Source: Asterionellopsis glacialis (Eukaryota; Bacillariophyta; Plagiogrammaphyceae; Rhaphoneidales; Asterionellopsidaceae). From it: DNA of 43,175 nucleotides. A model generated the notes under the pieces. It made no database searches and had not been told where the DNA came from. It was given only the letters and a program-made list of their open reading frames with translations. Made by a program: the position numbers and the translations under genes. The DNA lies in NCBI GenBank assembly GCA_014885115.2, contig WKLE02000285.1, positions 1 to 43,175 of the forward strand. The letters run 5' to 3'. Position 1 is the first letter of the stretch, and every line of letters begins with the position of its first letter. This document shows, piece by piece, positions 8,954 through 19,986 of the stretch.

Positions 8954-11900
8954 ATGTCATATCGCGTTACAGCAGGGTCAGGAATTCCTTTAAATCCGTC
9001 TGTACAAATCTCATCTTCCAAGCAACTACAACAACCGCAGCAATATCTGCATCCGCAGCCACAGCCACAGCAGCAACCGCAGCCACAGCAGCAGCAGCAG
9101 CAGCCGCAGCCACAGCCACAGCAGCAACCGCAGCCACGTCCACAACCATCACAGAAATATCTGCAACCACAGCAGCAACGGCAACAAGAAGAAAAAAAGA
9201 AAGCACCAGCTCCACAAAAAACAGCCCGGCCAGAACAAAAACCACATCCCAAAAATAAACTGTCATGGCGTACAGCTATACCACCGAAACCGTACTCTCA
9301 ATTAGATGGACCTGAGCATTTAATTGCTTCTGCCTTGCCGGATGGTTTTCCACCTGAATTGGCATTTCGCGCCATTGCGGCGTATTCCTTGTTGAGAACT
9401 CTCAGTACAGAGTTACGATTATCACCCTTTACGCCCAATGTCTTCTTGCGAGCCTTACTTTTGCCTTATCCCAATCGTCTCATGGGACAGATACATGTAT
9501 GCTTGTTACGAACTCTATTCCCCTGTTTGGATGCTGGATACTCCTATAAAACACGTGGATTACGATCCATGTCCAAAAAACGTCGTGGTCTGAGTGGATA
9601 CGAGACACATACACAAATACCCTTGAGAGCAGGTGATAATTTAACTTATTTGGATGGACTCACATGGCCCCTGTTCTATGATGATTATGTGCATTTAACT
9701 GCGGATGCCTTATGGAGTGCCATGAATGATACAGAACTTAATGTAGATATGCGGAATATAGCCTTGCGACCTACAGAAACACCACCACCAACGGCACCAC
9801 CAACCATGATTCATCCCTTCATGCAGCAGCAGCAACAAATGCAACAGCAACAATATCTATCTCAACAGGTACAAAATAATACTCATAAACGACAATATGA
9901 AGAATCTTTAGAAGACAAGGTTGGGGAGAAAGAATCTTCTGCTGCTATTGCTGCTGCAGCTGCTACTGGACGTGGCGGTCGTCGAGGTAGAGCATTATTA
10001 CCAACACGTCGTAATAAAACTCTTATACAAGCACAAGCTCAAACAAGTGTGACAAAGACAAAGAAAAAAACTTCAAAAAGTAGTACTACTAAAAAACGGA
10101 GAAGACGACGTCGTTTAAATGCAGATGATGATTCTGATAGCTCTGATTCAGATGATATGGATGATGGAGAAATTGAAGCTAAAGACGATGAAGACTTTTT
10201 CGAAACTGAAGATGATTATGACGACGACGACGATGAAGATTTTGTGGAAAGACCAGTGAAACGCAAACGCAAACGAGGAGGTGGTAGAGGATCATCATTG
10301 CCCATGGCATCGTCCTCAGCATTATCTAAGAAGTCAACAACGACGACAACAGCACCACGACTAGCGTCACCAACACCAGACACAAAAAAGGGAGGAGGGC
10401 AACCAAAACAAAGATTAACACCTGGGAGTCGTGTATTAGAAGTAAGTTCACCTGCAGGGGATCATGTTGTTGTTCAACAACAGATAGCGCCGAATATACC
10501 ATCTAATACTACCTATATGTCATCATGGGGGAAGAATGGGAATATGCCGTCGATGCAACAACAACAACGTGTATTAGGACCCCATAATGGAAACCAAACA
10601 ACACAACCACAATTATCGGTACCAACTGGGTTACCACTACCAACAACAACAACAACAATGCAACGCCAACAACAACAGCAAAGTCGAAAGGCTGGTATAC
10701 CTGCCATATCATCAAAACAGTCACAATCACAACAGAAGCCATTATTACCTGGTAGTCGAGTGTTAGAAGTGATAAAAATTAGTCCAACAAATCTTCAACA
10801 GGTGGATTTTCCATCCGCTGCTGTTATACCAGAAAGGCAAGATCCATCTCAGGCATCTGCATTAAAAATGCCAACACCAGCAATAGTACCAGCAGCAACA
10901 TCATCACCAACAACGAAGTCAACAATAACCGCACCTGTGCCAGCAAAACAACCACAAGAAAAGACCACTACTGCCACGAATGCACAGTCTAGCAATGGTT
11001 CCACTAAAAATACTACAATGCCAACGTCATCGGCTCAATCAATACCACCACTACCACAACAACAAAAAGCTCAAAACTCTGGTGCAGCAACAGAGCCTTC
11101 ACCACCAAATGTAACAACCACAAATGCTGCAACAACAAATGCTACTTCCACTAAACTTCATAACCCACAGCAAAATCAAACTCATAGTAGCAGCAGTAGT
11201 AGAAATGATGCATCATCTAACATGGCTGAAAAAGTTAATAAAAATTCAATGCCATCACATGCAATACCATCGCCTTCAGTGGAACAACCGAAACCAATAG
11301 CATCGTCAGCGGCAACCCATGAAACAACACCAGTACAACCAACTCCTTTGCAACAGCAGTTGCACCAAAAAGTGCCTTCCCCACCTGCTAATGTTGCATC
11401 GCTTGAGAAAGGAAAATCTAACACTGATGATCAAAAAGAAAAAGAAAAGATAGGAGAAGGAGTACCACACGTATCACTAGGTAATGCCAAGAAGAACCAA
11501 GGGGAAGAACCTCCACGTAAGAAGAGATCAATGTTTAAGCTACCTACAAAGTCGTCTCGTCAGCAGCAGCAACAACATTATCAACGACAGAATGATAAAA
11601 AAGAACTTCATGCGAAGTTGTCGTCGTCGTCGTCCTCCTCCTCCTCGTCCTCCTCTTCATCATCTTTGCTACATTCCGCAACACAGCGTAGTGGTGGCCT
11701 TCATCAACCGTTAATGTCCCAAAACTTTCCCAAGCCTGCTATTCATACAAAAATCCCAAGTTCAAATAATACTTCTAATCCTACTGCTGGTGGTGGTAAC
11801 GGTATTCAACAAACCAAAGGCGTAGCAATCTCTGCTGCTACTGCATCTAAGAAATCATCACCACCAAAAGTAAACACTCCATCCATACCATATTCAATGC

Positions 11901-14900
11901 AAAGGAAAGGGGGTCCATCAAGTCGGCCAATGTATGTCGCACGTCCATTGCCAAAGACGACCTATGCTGCACCCATTCCGAACATACCCAGACCAGTAGC
12001 TAGTCAGAATTACAATATGCCATTTTGGAACAATAATCCAAATACATCATCCTATGCAACCAATAATTATCAGCGTCCTCCAGCTTTTTGGGGATCATCA
12101 AATAGTGGTAGGGGTGAACTTGAGGTTAATTCTGATATTGCTGATATGCTTCAGATGTTTGTTGCTGGGACATATGTACCTCCAAAGAAAGCTTCAAAAT
12201 CAAAAGGAAGTTCAAAGGCATCATCATCTAGCACCACTGGCACTACCACATCGTCTGTACAATTAGAATCAAACAATGTTACAGAAACAGGAAGCATACA
12301 AAGTAATAGAGACCCAGCTAACGTGTTTCCTTCGACTATACCTACCAGTTCGAATATTGCTTTACCGATAAATTCAACAAAGAACCAAGAAGGCTTGGAA
12401 CAAGTTTCATCATCAAAAGGTATAGGACCGATGTTGAAACAGAGTGCTCCTACTGGGAATGAACAGGAGACTTTATTATCTATTTCGAAAACAGAAGCAT
12501 CATCATCTAAGAGTCCGAATGACACGAGTACTTCTGCTGGTCCTTTCAATGTACAACAGGACAACATCAAGACGGAGAAAGGTCAAAATGCTGCTGATAA
12601 CGAAGGCCCAATACAAATGGAATCATCTGGTACTATCAATTCGATGATGACTGCCAACGTAGATAGCAAAGGTGCATCTGTCAAAACGGAAGGAAACGAT
12701 AGTTCATGTCGCGACCGTCAACATTTAGAAACTACCGAGGAGAATGAATCTGAAACGGGATCATTAAATGGAGACGAGAGCGTAGATGAAGAGGATGATG
12801 ATGAAGCATGGCCACAATTTCAGCCCGTAGATTACCTGCGACGTGGTGTACCATATCATCGTCTGCCAATGGAACAGAAGTTAATTATGTTGGAATTTTT
12901 GCTAGACGAAATTCTGACAGTTGATTTCATCTCTGCCGAGTTTACGCGGCGGCGTATCTCTGTCGGATGCTATGATATTCCCTACGCAGCCCTGCCATCT
13001 GAAAAGGAATTGGAAACCTTGGAAAACGCGGATGAATGCGGAGTCTGTGGACTTGAAGGCGAATTACTATGTTGTGATGGCTGTATTGCTAGTTATCACC
13101 GAAAGTGCATTAATGTTGCTATGGGGAGAAACTTACCAGAAGGTAAATGGTTATGCCCAGATTGCAAAATTCTTGACCCGGCCAAATTCGGATCGTTGCG
13201 CGGAGGGAAAAAAGATACTGTGGACTGGTTTTATTTGAAAGACATCAAAGAAGCAACTCGAATGAAAGAGATAAGCCAGATGATGAGTGCTGGCACCCCA
13301 CTCGTTAATCCCGGGAACCCTGGTAACTCACTACCATACAGTGCGGCACTTCAATACCCAGCTAATCCTTATCCAAACTTGATTGTACCTTCGGGATATC
13401 CCAATAGCTTGGCTGCTGGGATGCAAACGAGACAGTTTCCCTACCTACACGCAACTGGAAATTCACAAGGAACTGCCGTAATTCATAATGTAGGAATGCC
13501 AGAGAGTCATGCCCCGCAACCTTCAGTCGATGGAACAAATGGAAGCACTTCTCAATCTCTGAATGCCTCAGAAAGTGACCTCTCTAAGCAGACGAATAAC
13601 ACCACTGAACAAAATGTTGTTACAGGCGCAGAAAAATCGCCCCCTACGACTCATGATGAGTTTGAAGGAGTAGAATTGCTTGTAGTGCATGGGTTTATTT
13701 TTACGCGCAAGCGGGCAAAGAAAGAGGATAAGTCATATGCAGGTGATGCTAAGACGGATTTCTGCGTGAAAGATTTAGAGACTATGGGTTCATGTCTTGT
13801 ACCCCTTTCACAGGATCAAACATTGAGCCTGCTGACTAAGATTGGTTCAAACATGTGCTCTAAATGGCCGCTAGCACAAATCCCGCGGAACCCACAAATC
13901 GTATGGAAGTCTCAGGAATTTATGACAGAGTCAACTTTTTATGAACAATACTTTCAAACAATAGATTCTTATGACCCTTCACAGTATCAAAATGTTTATC
14001 GAATGGCGCCTTTATTGGCAACTAAGAAGCAATGTCCTGGAGTCCAACTATCTTACTTGGTCAATTCGGAATACGAGACGGAGTGTGCTACGCCTAGTCT
14101 CTGTACGCTAGCAGCGACTCTGTCAAGGGACATGTCTTTTGATACTAGTCTCGCCAAGGAGTTGCGATTTAACACGCATCTTTACAATCCGTATCAACTA
14201 TTTATTCGCTATATGATGAAGTTGGAAAGAAGTTTGAAAAACGCGTCACTTCTTCACGAGAAATGGGGTTTTAGAAACAAGGACTGTATACCAGACATGT
14301 GGCTGAAAAACGTAGAAAAGTGTCGATCCATCCGCCGCCTTGCCGTGCTACTTGTCAGATTGATTGATGCCACTAACTCGCGCGCATTCAATGAAGAATG
14401 GCACAAACTGCCGGGGACCAGCATAGGGAAAATTGAACAAGCTCCAGATCACCGCAATTATTTGCCATTACCGTCAGATTGGACACCCCAAGGCGAAATG
14501 AAGAAAAGAAAGTTACAACGAAGCTCTTATTCAAACATCAGGGGACTTTTTGTGTCTGATTCAGCTCAACTGGAAGGAGCGCTTGGAAAGTTCAAGTTTG
14601 CTGGCTCAAAATCTAATAGCTCAAGCCGGCGGAAGCGAAAACAGGGCATGGGCATTTTGCAGTTGAACGAAGTGGTACCTGCTCTCAAAGAAGAGACGAG
14701 ACAGTACGAAAAGTGCACAACGGTACAACCGGCAAAGGATGCCAAAGCGAGTCAGGTGACTGAGTCAGAGAAAGACAAGGTTGTAGCTATGTCACCTTCT
14801 CGTTCTGTCACTTTAGTGGTGGACGTCAGACAGGAAGTTAAACACGTTCTCGAAAATTTGATTGATCGGGTGGTTGAATCAAACCACACCGAAGGCACTA

Positions 14901-17496
14901 AGTCCGAATGTACCATGAATAAGTCCGATTCTAAAGAGAAGAAGTCAACGAAAGGCGGAAAGAAATCTGAATCAAAAAGTGCCCCCACTAGACGATCGAG
15001 ACGTTCAGGGAGACTCCAGAGAAAGAGTGATGTACACGGGCAAATCGGTTCACTAGTCTCAGGTGGCGTTGAAATACCTACTGGTTCTGAGTTAACAGGA
15101 TTAAGCGGGGGAACTAGTGGAAGTTTGGGAATGGAATCACAAATTTCAGAGGAACGTGATAAGAAAATTTCTCAACTTGAGGAGCTCCTAAAGTCTCCTT
15201 TCGACAAAGACATTGACTGGCCAGTTGCCGGTAGGGCTCTTTTCGAGCCAGTAGGTTCGATATCGCCAAGAGAAATGAAGCGACTTGCAAGGAACGCTGG
15301 TTCCGTTGTCGCGCCATACCTTGTCTATAATAACGCTTATGAGGTTGGGCAGGCAGCTGTCTGCCATATCTGGAGGAAGAATACACTGGAATGCAAATCA
15401 TTCGAGCAGCTCTTAATGCAAATCCGAATCCTTCAATCCCATATAAATCAATCAGTAAGTATTCAAAGGTTGCCGCGGTATATGATTTCTTCATACTTTC
15501 CTAACGATTTTCCTGTTGCCATTATTGCAAACAGTCGGTATGCGCCTTTGAGCATTTGGCACGTCGGAGTAGCAAAGTGGTAGCAAATTTACAAAAACAC
15601 GTTCGATGCAGACTTCGAGATCTTGAAACCGGGACAACTCACTACTTCGTGGTGAACAATAGTAAACATCGCGGTTGTTGGGTAACCGAAGAGTCTGCAG
15701 ATGCTTCCGCGCTTATAGGTGAATTATCGACTCGCCGAGATGCAGAGAAGAAGAAATTTGACGAGCGTGTAAAGGAAAAGGAGGAAAAGGCGAGAAAAGC
15801 AGCAGCGGCTCAAAAGGCAGAAATTATGAAAAGAAAGAGAGAAGCAGCTAAAGCTGCAGCCTTGGCAATGCCGCCTGTTATTACGCCGGCTAAAAATCGT
15901 TTGCAGGCAACCAACGCGATGGCGCCTCCAAGAAATGTTACAGGTAGTTTTTCGTCGAGTAATCTGCAATACAAAACTAAGAGCAATCACATGAAAGAAT
16001 TGGAAAAAAGCATTGACATGGTTTTGAATCAACACAAACTGGAAATCGGAAGCTTGATTTCGAATAACAGGAATCGTAAGATCGATGCAGAAACTTTACA
16101 AAGTATGATGAAGAAATCGAGAGAAAATCACATGGTTCAACTGCAAAAGATTAGTAGTATTGGTGAAAAATTGGGATTTGGTTTGATCGGTGATAGAGAT
16201 CTCCTACAAAAACTTATCAAAACTGAAATGGATGTCTTTGAGACAATCAAATCGAAGTCAACTGCGCAGAATAATTCACAGCGTGTTCAAACATCGACAG
16301 CTCAACAGAACAGCCATCTACAAATAACCCCACAACCGACTAACCTTACACAGAGATCTCCCCAACAAGCGCCTCTTCCACAGAGAGCTTCTCAACAAAG
16401 TTCTCAGCCACAGAGAGCTCCTCAACAAAGACCCCCGCCACAGAGAGTTCCCCAACAAAGACCTCAACCACAGATTGTACCTCAACAAAGACATCCTCCT
16501 CAGAGAGTACTTCAACAGAGATCTCCTCCACAGAGACCACGTGATAATGGTGCAAGTGCAATCCTTCGGGGCAGTGAATCGATCGACGGAGGTCATCGGT
16601 TGCAGCCGACAAGTTATAACCCGATGGGAGGAATCCAACAAATGCAACAAGAAAGTCATACTCAGAACTCATGGCAAGCAGGCACATTGCTTTCGTCGTT
16701 ACAGTCAAATACTCCGGCTACTACACAACCAGCTGGTCCTGGGTCGAATATGACGGCTCATCTGCTTCAGGCCCTCCAAGCTCAGCAGCCTTCTACTTTG
16801 ATTGGTAATAATTTTCAGTTAGGGCAATCGGGTGCATTGCAGTCAATGCAAACACAATATGGAAATCCATTGTCTTCGCTGCTTGTACAGTATCAAAGTA
16901 AGTAAAAGGGGCCGATTCTTCGAAATCATTTCCTGTAAAAAATATTCAGACTAATGATCATCATTTTGCCTTTGCCTTCTATCTGCTCTTAAGTGACGAC
17001 TCCTGATCAGCAATCGGCTCCTCAAGCGTATAGTCCTTCTCCTGCAGCACAAGCGTATAGTCCTTCTCCTGCAACACCTTCAGCTCAGGTAGCGGGCTTG
17101 TTAAACCAGCTAACCCAGAAACCGACAGCTCAACAGTTCAGTCCATCTCCTGCAGCACAGTCAGCGCAAAACTTGGGCATGCTAAACCAATTAAACGGAA
17201 ATAATACTGCGTATGATATCCAACAGCAGGCTCAATATGGCATGGGAACATCGCAACAGAATCCTTACCTTACCCAGCAGCTGCTTGCTCGACAAGGAAT
17301 TCAGCATGGGAATTTACAGGGTAATCACCGAAATATCGCTCCGTCCCCTTCCCCGTTTGTAGGCAATAGTGTTAATAACTTAGGTATGCAGGTGCCGCCT
17401 TCTCAACATGGTGGAAACTCCCAAGATACAGGGGGGTTCATGGATTTGGAGCCTCGTCCTATCGAAGACATTCTTAACAATGGAACTAGACGATAG
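8954..17496 (+). CDS. Very large DDT/WHIM-PHD chromatin protein (three exons)
   Basis: Exons 8954-15454, 15535-16897 and 16994-17496 join through GT-AG introns of 80 and 96 bp that keep phase. The second junction makes an ATG codon. The product is 2,788 residues. After a Gln/Pro-rich start there is a DDT-like region (about 120-250: PELAFRAIAAYSLLRTLSTE, then LRALLLPY and IHVCLLRTLF). A basic-acidic stretch follows (340-450, a likely nuclear signal), then some 800 residues of low-complexity Ser/Gln/Thr. A WHIM-like helix pair (about 1287-1335, YHRLPMEQKLIMLEFLLDEI) precedes one C4HC3 PHD finger (1361-1403, ECGVC...CCDGC...YHRKC...CPDC). A conserved region follows to about 2250, then coiled coil and Pro/Gln repeats. 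DDT-PHD proteins (BPTF/NURF301, plant PTM) read histone tails for ISWI-type remodelling. No membrane helix is seen, unlike plant PTM. The exact function is inferred. Confidence 0.82.
9021..9185 (+). repeat. CAG/CCGCAG trinucleotide-type repeat coding Gln/Pro
   Basis: Imperfect CAG, CAA, CCG and CCA triplets encode an alternating poly-Gln/Pro tract (PQPQPQQQPQPQQQQQQPQP and onwards) near the N-terminus of the DDT-PHD protein. Such tracts are prone to length change by slippage. A second one (TCG/TCC/TCA, poly-Ser) lies at about 11620-11672 in the same exon. Confidence 0.8.
16340..16545 (+). repeat. Tandem 24-bp coding repeat (PQR-x-PQQR-x units)
   Basis: A degenerate 24-bp unit of the form 'cctcaacaaag...ccacagagag' is repeated about eight times in exon 2 of the DDT-PHD gene. 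It gives eight-residue units such as PQRAPQQR, PPPQRVPQ and QRPQPQIV. The units vary at single positions, so this is an old or selected array rather than a fresh expansion. Confidence 0.7.
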
Positions 17497-17645
17497 CCAG
17501 AATATTTCTCCTTGAACAATTGCTCTCAACTTTGAGCTTGGGTCTACCAGCATGAATAAAAATCATAAGAAAACTGGATTGAACATTATAGAATTGCTTT
17601 ATACTAGTACTCTGTGTGAACTTTGATATTTGATTTTTTTCAAAC

Positions 17646-19121
17646 CTAATCTTTACGGCATAAGTCTGCTAACGAGCGGAAACTCGAACTTCTCAGCTGA
17701 TTGCATAGGCCAGGTATGGGGCTTATCTGTTCAAGATCCACCTTTTCAGAAACATTCTGAACGGCGAAAGTACGCCGTCGTGCCGCCAAATTTACCGCAT
17801 ACTCTTCAGCTTTGTTCATACAAGTGCTATTTAGCTTCTGGGATGACAACAAGATTCTCGGCAATTCAAGTTCCACTGGAATCAAGTTTTCTGCCAAATT
17901 CTGACGAGAGCTTGAATGCGGCGGAGAGGAACACCAAGTGTGCTCCAAGAGCTCCTTTGCTGATGCCCGCTTCACTGGATTAAGTGCTATAAGCATTGAC
18001 AGCCATTCCTGCAAAAAGGCACACTCTACAGATCGCGGCAAAACTTTAGTCCATGATTTGGGAAGTGTTGGAGGGTACTTTACCTTATCAAAATCAGGCA
18101 AAGCTCGAGCTTCAGGCCAGTGTTCATCATTTGGTGTCCCCAGTACATTGAAAATACGCCCAAGTTGGTCCAGTGTATTCTTACCAGAAAAGAGAGGAAT
18201 CCCTGATATCATTTCAGCCACTACAAGTCCAGCACTATAAATATCAACAGATGGATAATTTGCCAATCCACCCAATAAGACCTCAGGAGGGCGATAATAT
18301 AATGTACACATTCCCTTTGATCCAGCGGCTCCAGCAACAGCAGTTGGTAGAGACTCTGATGCCGTGTCCTCCTTCAAAAGTGAGGGACATGGCTTGCTTA
18401 AACCAAAATCACAGAGCTGTATTCTACCTGAAGAAGTTATGAGGAAGTTACCAGGCTTTACGTCTCGATGTAATACTCCATTTGAATGGCAGTGGGACAG
18501 AGCAAGAATAATATCTTTTGCGACAGCCTTGATAATACCGAATGACAAGGCAGGGAGTACCATCCGCAACTGTCGGTCAAGCACCATTTGAAGATCAATT
18601 GGATGATATGGGAATGCTAAACATAGACCTCCTGGTATGGAATCCTTTTCTGACAAATATATACCAAGTAAAGGTATGATACATGGGTGGGGCTGCAACA
18701 TTCGAAGTGCTAACAACTCGTTAAACACTTCTCGTTTAAGCTTACTCTCCGACGAAGACGAGGCAAGCCCGCCAGCATTACCCCAAGAGGAAGCAAAAGT
18801 ATTTCCATTCGATATTGTTGCACGAGGGATTGTCTTAATTGCAGCCAAGTGCCATCCGCTACCACCGTCGGTGGATGTGTCAATAGCTATGGATATTTCT
18901 CCAAAGGCACCCCGAGCAAAGATTGCATTGCCTTGTTGAAAATTTATTTCATGTATCCGTTCTTTAGCATCAATAGTAAACCATTCTGCGACTAATGATT
19001 CATTGTAAGATCTTTGTCGTTTGTAAGGGGCATCCGCCATCTCGTCCATGTCATCTGAAAGGACACCAAAGATGTTCCTCCGCCTGATTTTTTTTTCAAA
19101 TCGAAATTTGTCTTGTTCCAC
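17646..19121 (-). CDS. CMGC/CDK-like serine/threonine protein kinase
   Basis: A single-exon protein of 491 residues. The kinase domain runs from a glycine loop (ARGAFGEIS, 69-77) through the ATP-binding lysine (AAIKT, K96), an alpha-C-like helix (KREVFNELLALRML, 129-142), the catalytic loop HRDVKPGNFLI (218-228), DFG (238-240) and YYRPPEVLLGG. After that comes SVDIYSAGLVVAEMISGIPLFSG and LDQLGRIFNVLGTPNDEHWP. The last string is typical of CDKs. An intact catalytic triad predicts activity. The nearest relatives may be CDK20/CCRK-like or CDK7-like kinases, but the PSTAIRE helix is not canonical and a cyclin partner cannot be inferred. The Ser/Gly-rich insert after the lysine (101-127) and the long activation loop are unusual. 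It converges on the DDT-PHD gene, with 149 bp between them. Confidence 0.85.
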   Translation of the reverse strand: MEQDKFRFEKKIRRRNIFGVLSDDMDEMADAPYKRQRSYNESLVAEWFTIDAKERIHEINFQQGNAIFARGAFGEISIAIDTSTDGGSGWHLAAIKTIPRATISNGNTFASSWGNAGGLASSSSESKLKREVFNELLALRMLQPHPCIIPLLGIYLSEKDSIPGGLCLAFPYHPIDLQMVLDRQLRMVLPALSFGIIKAVAKDIILALSHCHSNGVLHRDVKPGNFLITSSGRIQLCDFGLSKPCPSLLKEDTASESLPTAVAGAAGSKGMCTLYYRPPEVLLGGLANYPSVDIYSAGLVVAEMISGIPLFSGKNTLDQLGRIFNVLGTPNDEHWPEARALPDFDKVKYPPTLPKSWTKVLPRSVECAFLQEWLSMLIALNPVKRASAKELLEHTWCSSPPHSSSRQNLAENLIPVELELPRILLSSQKLNSTCMNKAEEYAVNLAARRRTFAVQNVSEKVDLEQISPIPGLCNQLRSSSFRSLADLCRKD

Positions 19122-19986
19122 CCATGTACTGATTAGTGTCAGGGTTAATAAAAGACTGCTGACGCAAACATTCAGGTTAGGGTTAGGGTAAAATATCTGT
19201 ACTGGAAAAACTATAAATCATCTATCTTCTTGTCCTTTAGATTCTTAGCAGGTGAGATAACTTTTCAAGCTTCAATTTCAAATTATTTCCTTTTTTCAGT
19301 CACAGAGGGGTCACTTTCAAATTCAGCCTCGAACGTTGCAAAAGTTAGAGGAAGCAGATGGAGAATCGATTAATTTTGGTTGACACAAACTTTCAGGCAG
19401 TTCGTTCATCTATCGTTGGTTGTCCTCATGGCAAGAACGACCATAGAAAGATTACAGCAATACTTCCGGTCTTCTCGTCACACTTCGTTTCACTTAGCAG
19501 CTGATGATATCACTAGTAAGTAATCCAGTTTGAAGTTACTGTAGCGTATTTCGGATTTGATTTGAAACCCGAAGATGCTTGTGAAAGGACAAGAGAAAAC
19601 AAAATTAACGATTTTTTAACTTGTCATAATTAACTTATCAAATTGTTAGTATCATACTGTGCTTATTGTCAAATGGCGACTTTCTTCGCATGAAAATATG
19701 TCTATCACATTGCGATTACTAACTTCTGCGAAATGCACTAATGCAGCCGAGCAAGCAACAAGATTCGATGGTGTACTTTTCTACTTTTTTGTATAGCCAA
19801 TTTCTCAGAAAGTATGTGATCATAATTTTCATTTTAAATTTCATGCGATGGGTCTTGCACTATATAGTCCAGCATATTTCACCTGATCTAGACTAATACT
19901 TTGAGCTTGAAGTTGCCTTCATCAGCTATACATCAGAGACTTTTTTTACTTTTTAGAATTCCTCCCGTCAGAGAAAAAGAGCCCAA
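19122..19986. other. Intergenic region upstream of the kinase gene
   Basis: No confident gene. Two overlapping short plus-strand ORFs start at about 19359 (MENRLILVDTNFQAV) and 19430 (MARTTIERLQQYFRSSRHTS). The second ends near a GTAAGT that could be a splice donor, but I found no convincing next exon. The rest is AT-rich with nothing recognisable apart from the telomere-type repeat at 19177-19188. Confidence 0.4.
19177..19188. promoter_or_regulatory. Two telomere-type TTAGGG repeats (telo-box) upstream of the kinase
   Basis: TTAGGGTTAGGG lies about 56 bp upstream of the kinase start. On the kinase strand it reads CCCTAACCCTAA. It contains the plant telo-box core AACCCTAA, which is enriched in promoters of growth and cell-cycle genes. 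It could equally be a short interstitial telomeric repeat. Confidence 0.4.

Noticed and set aside
19430..19515. Plus-strand mini-exon MARTTIERLQQYF... with a following GTAAGT
   Set aside because: It is attractive, but no downstream exon in phase could be found and an overlapping frame looks equally plausible.
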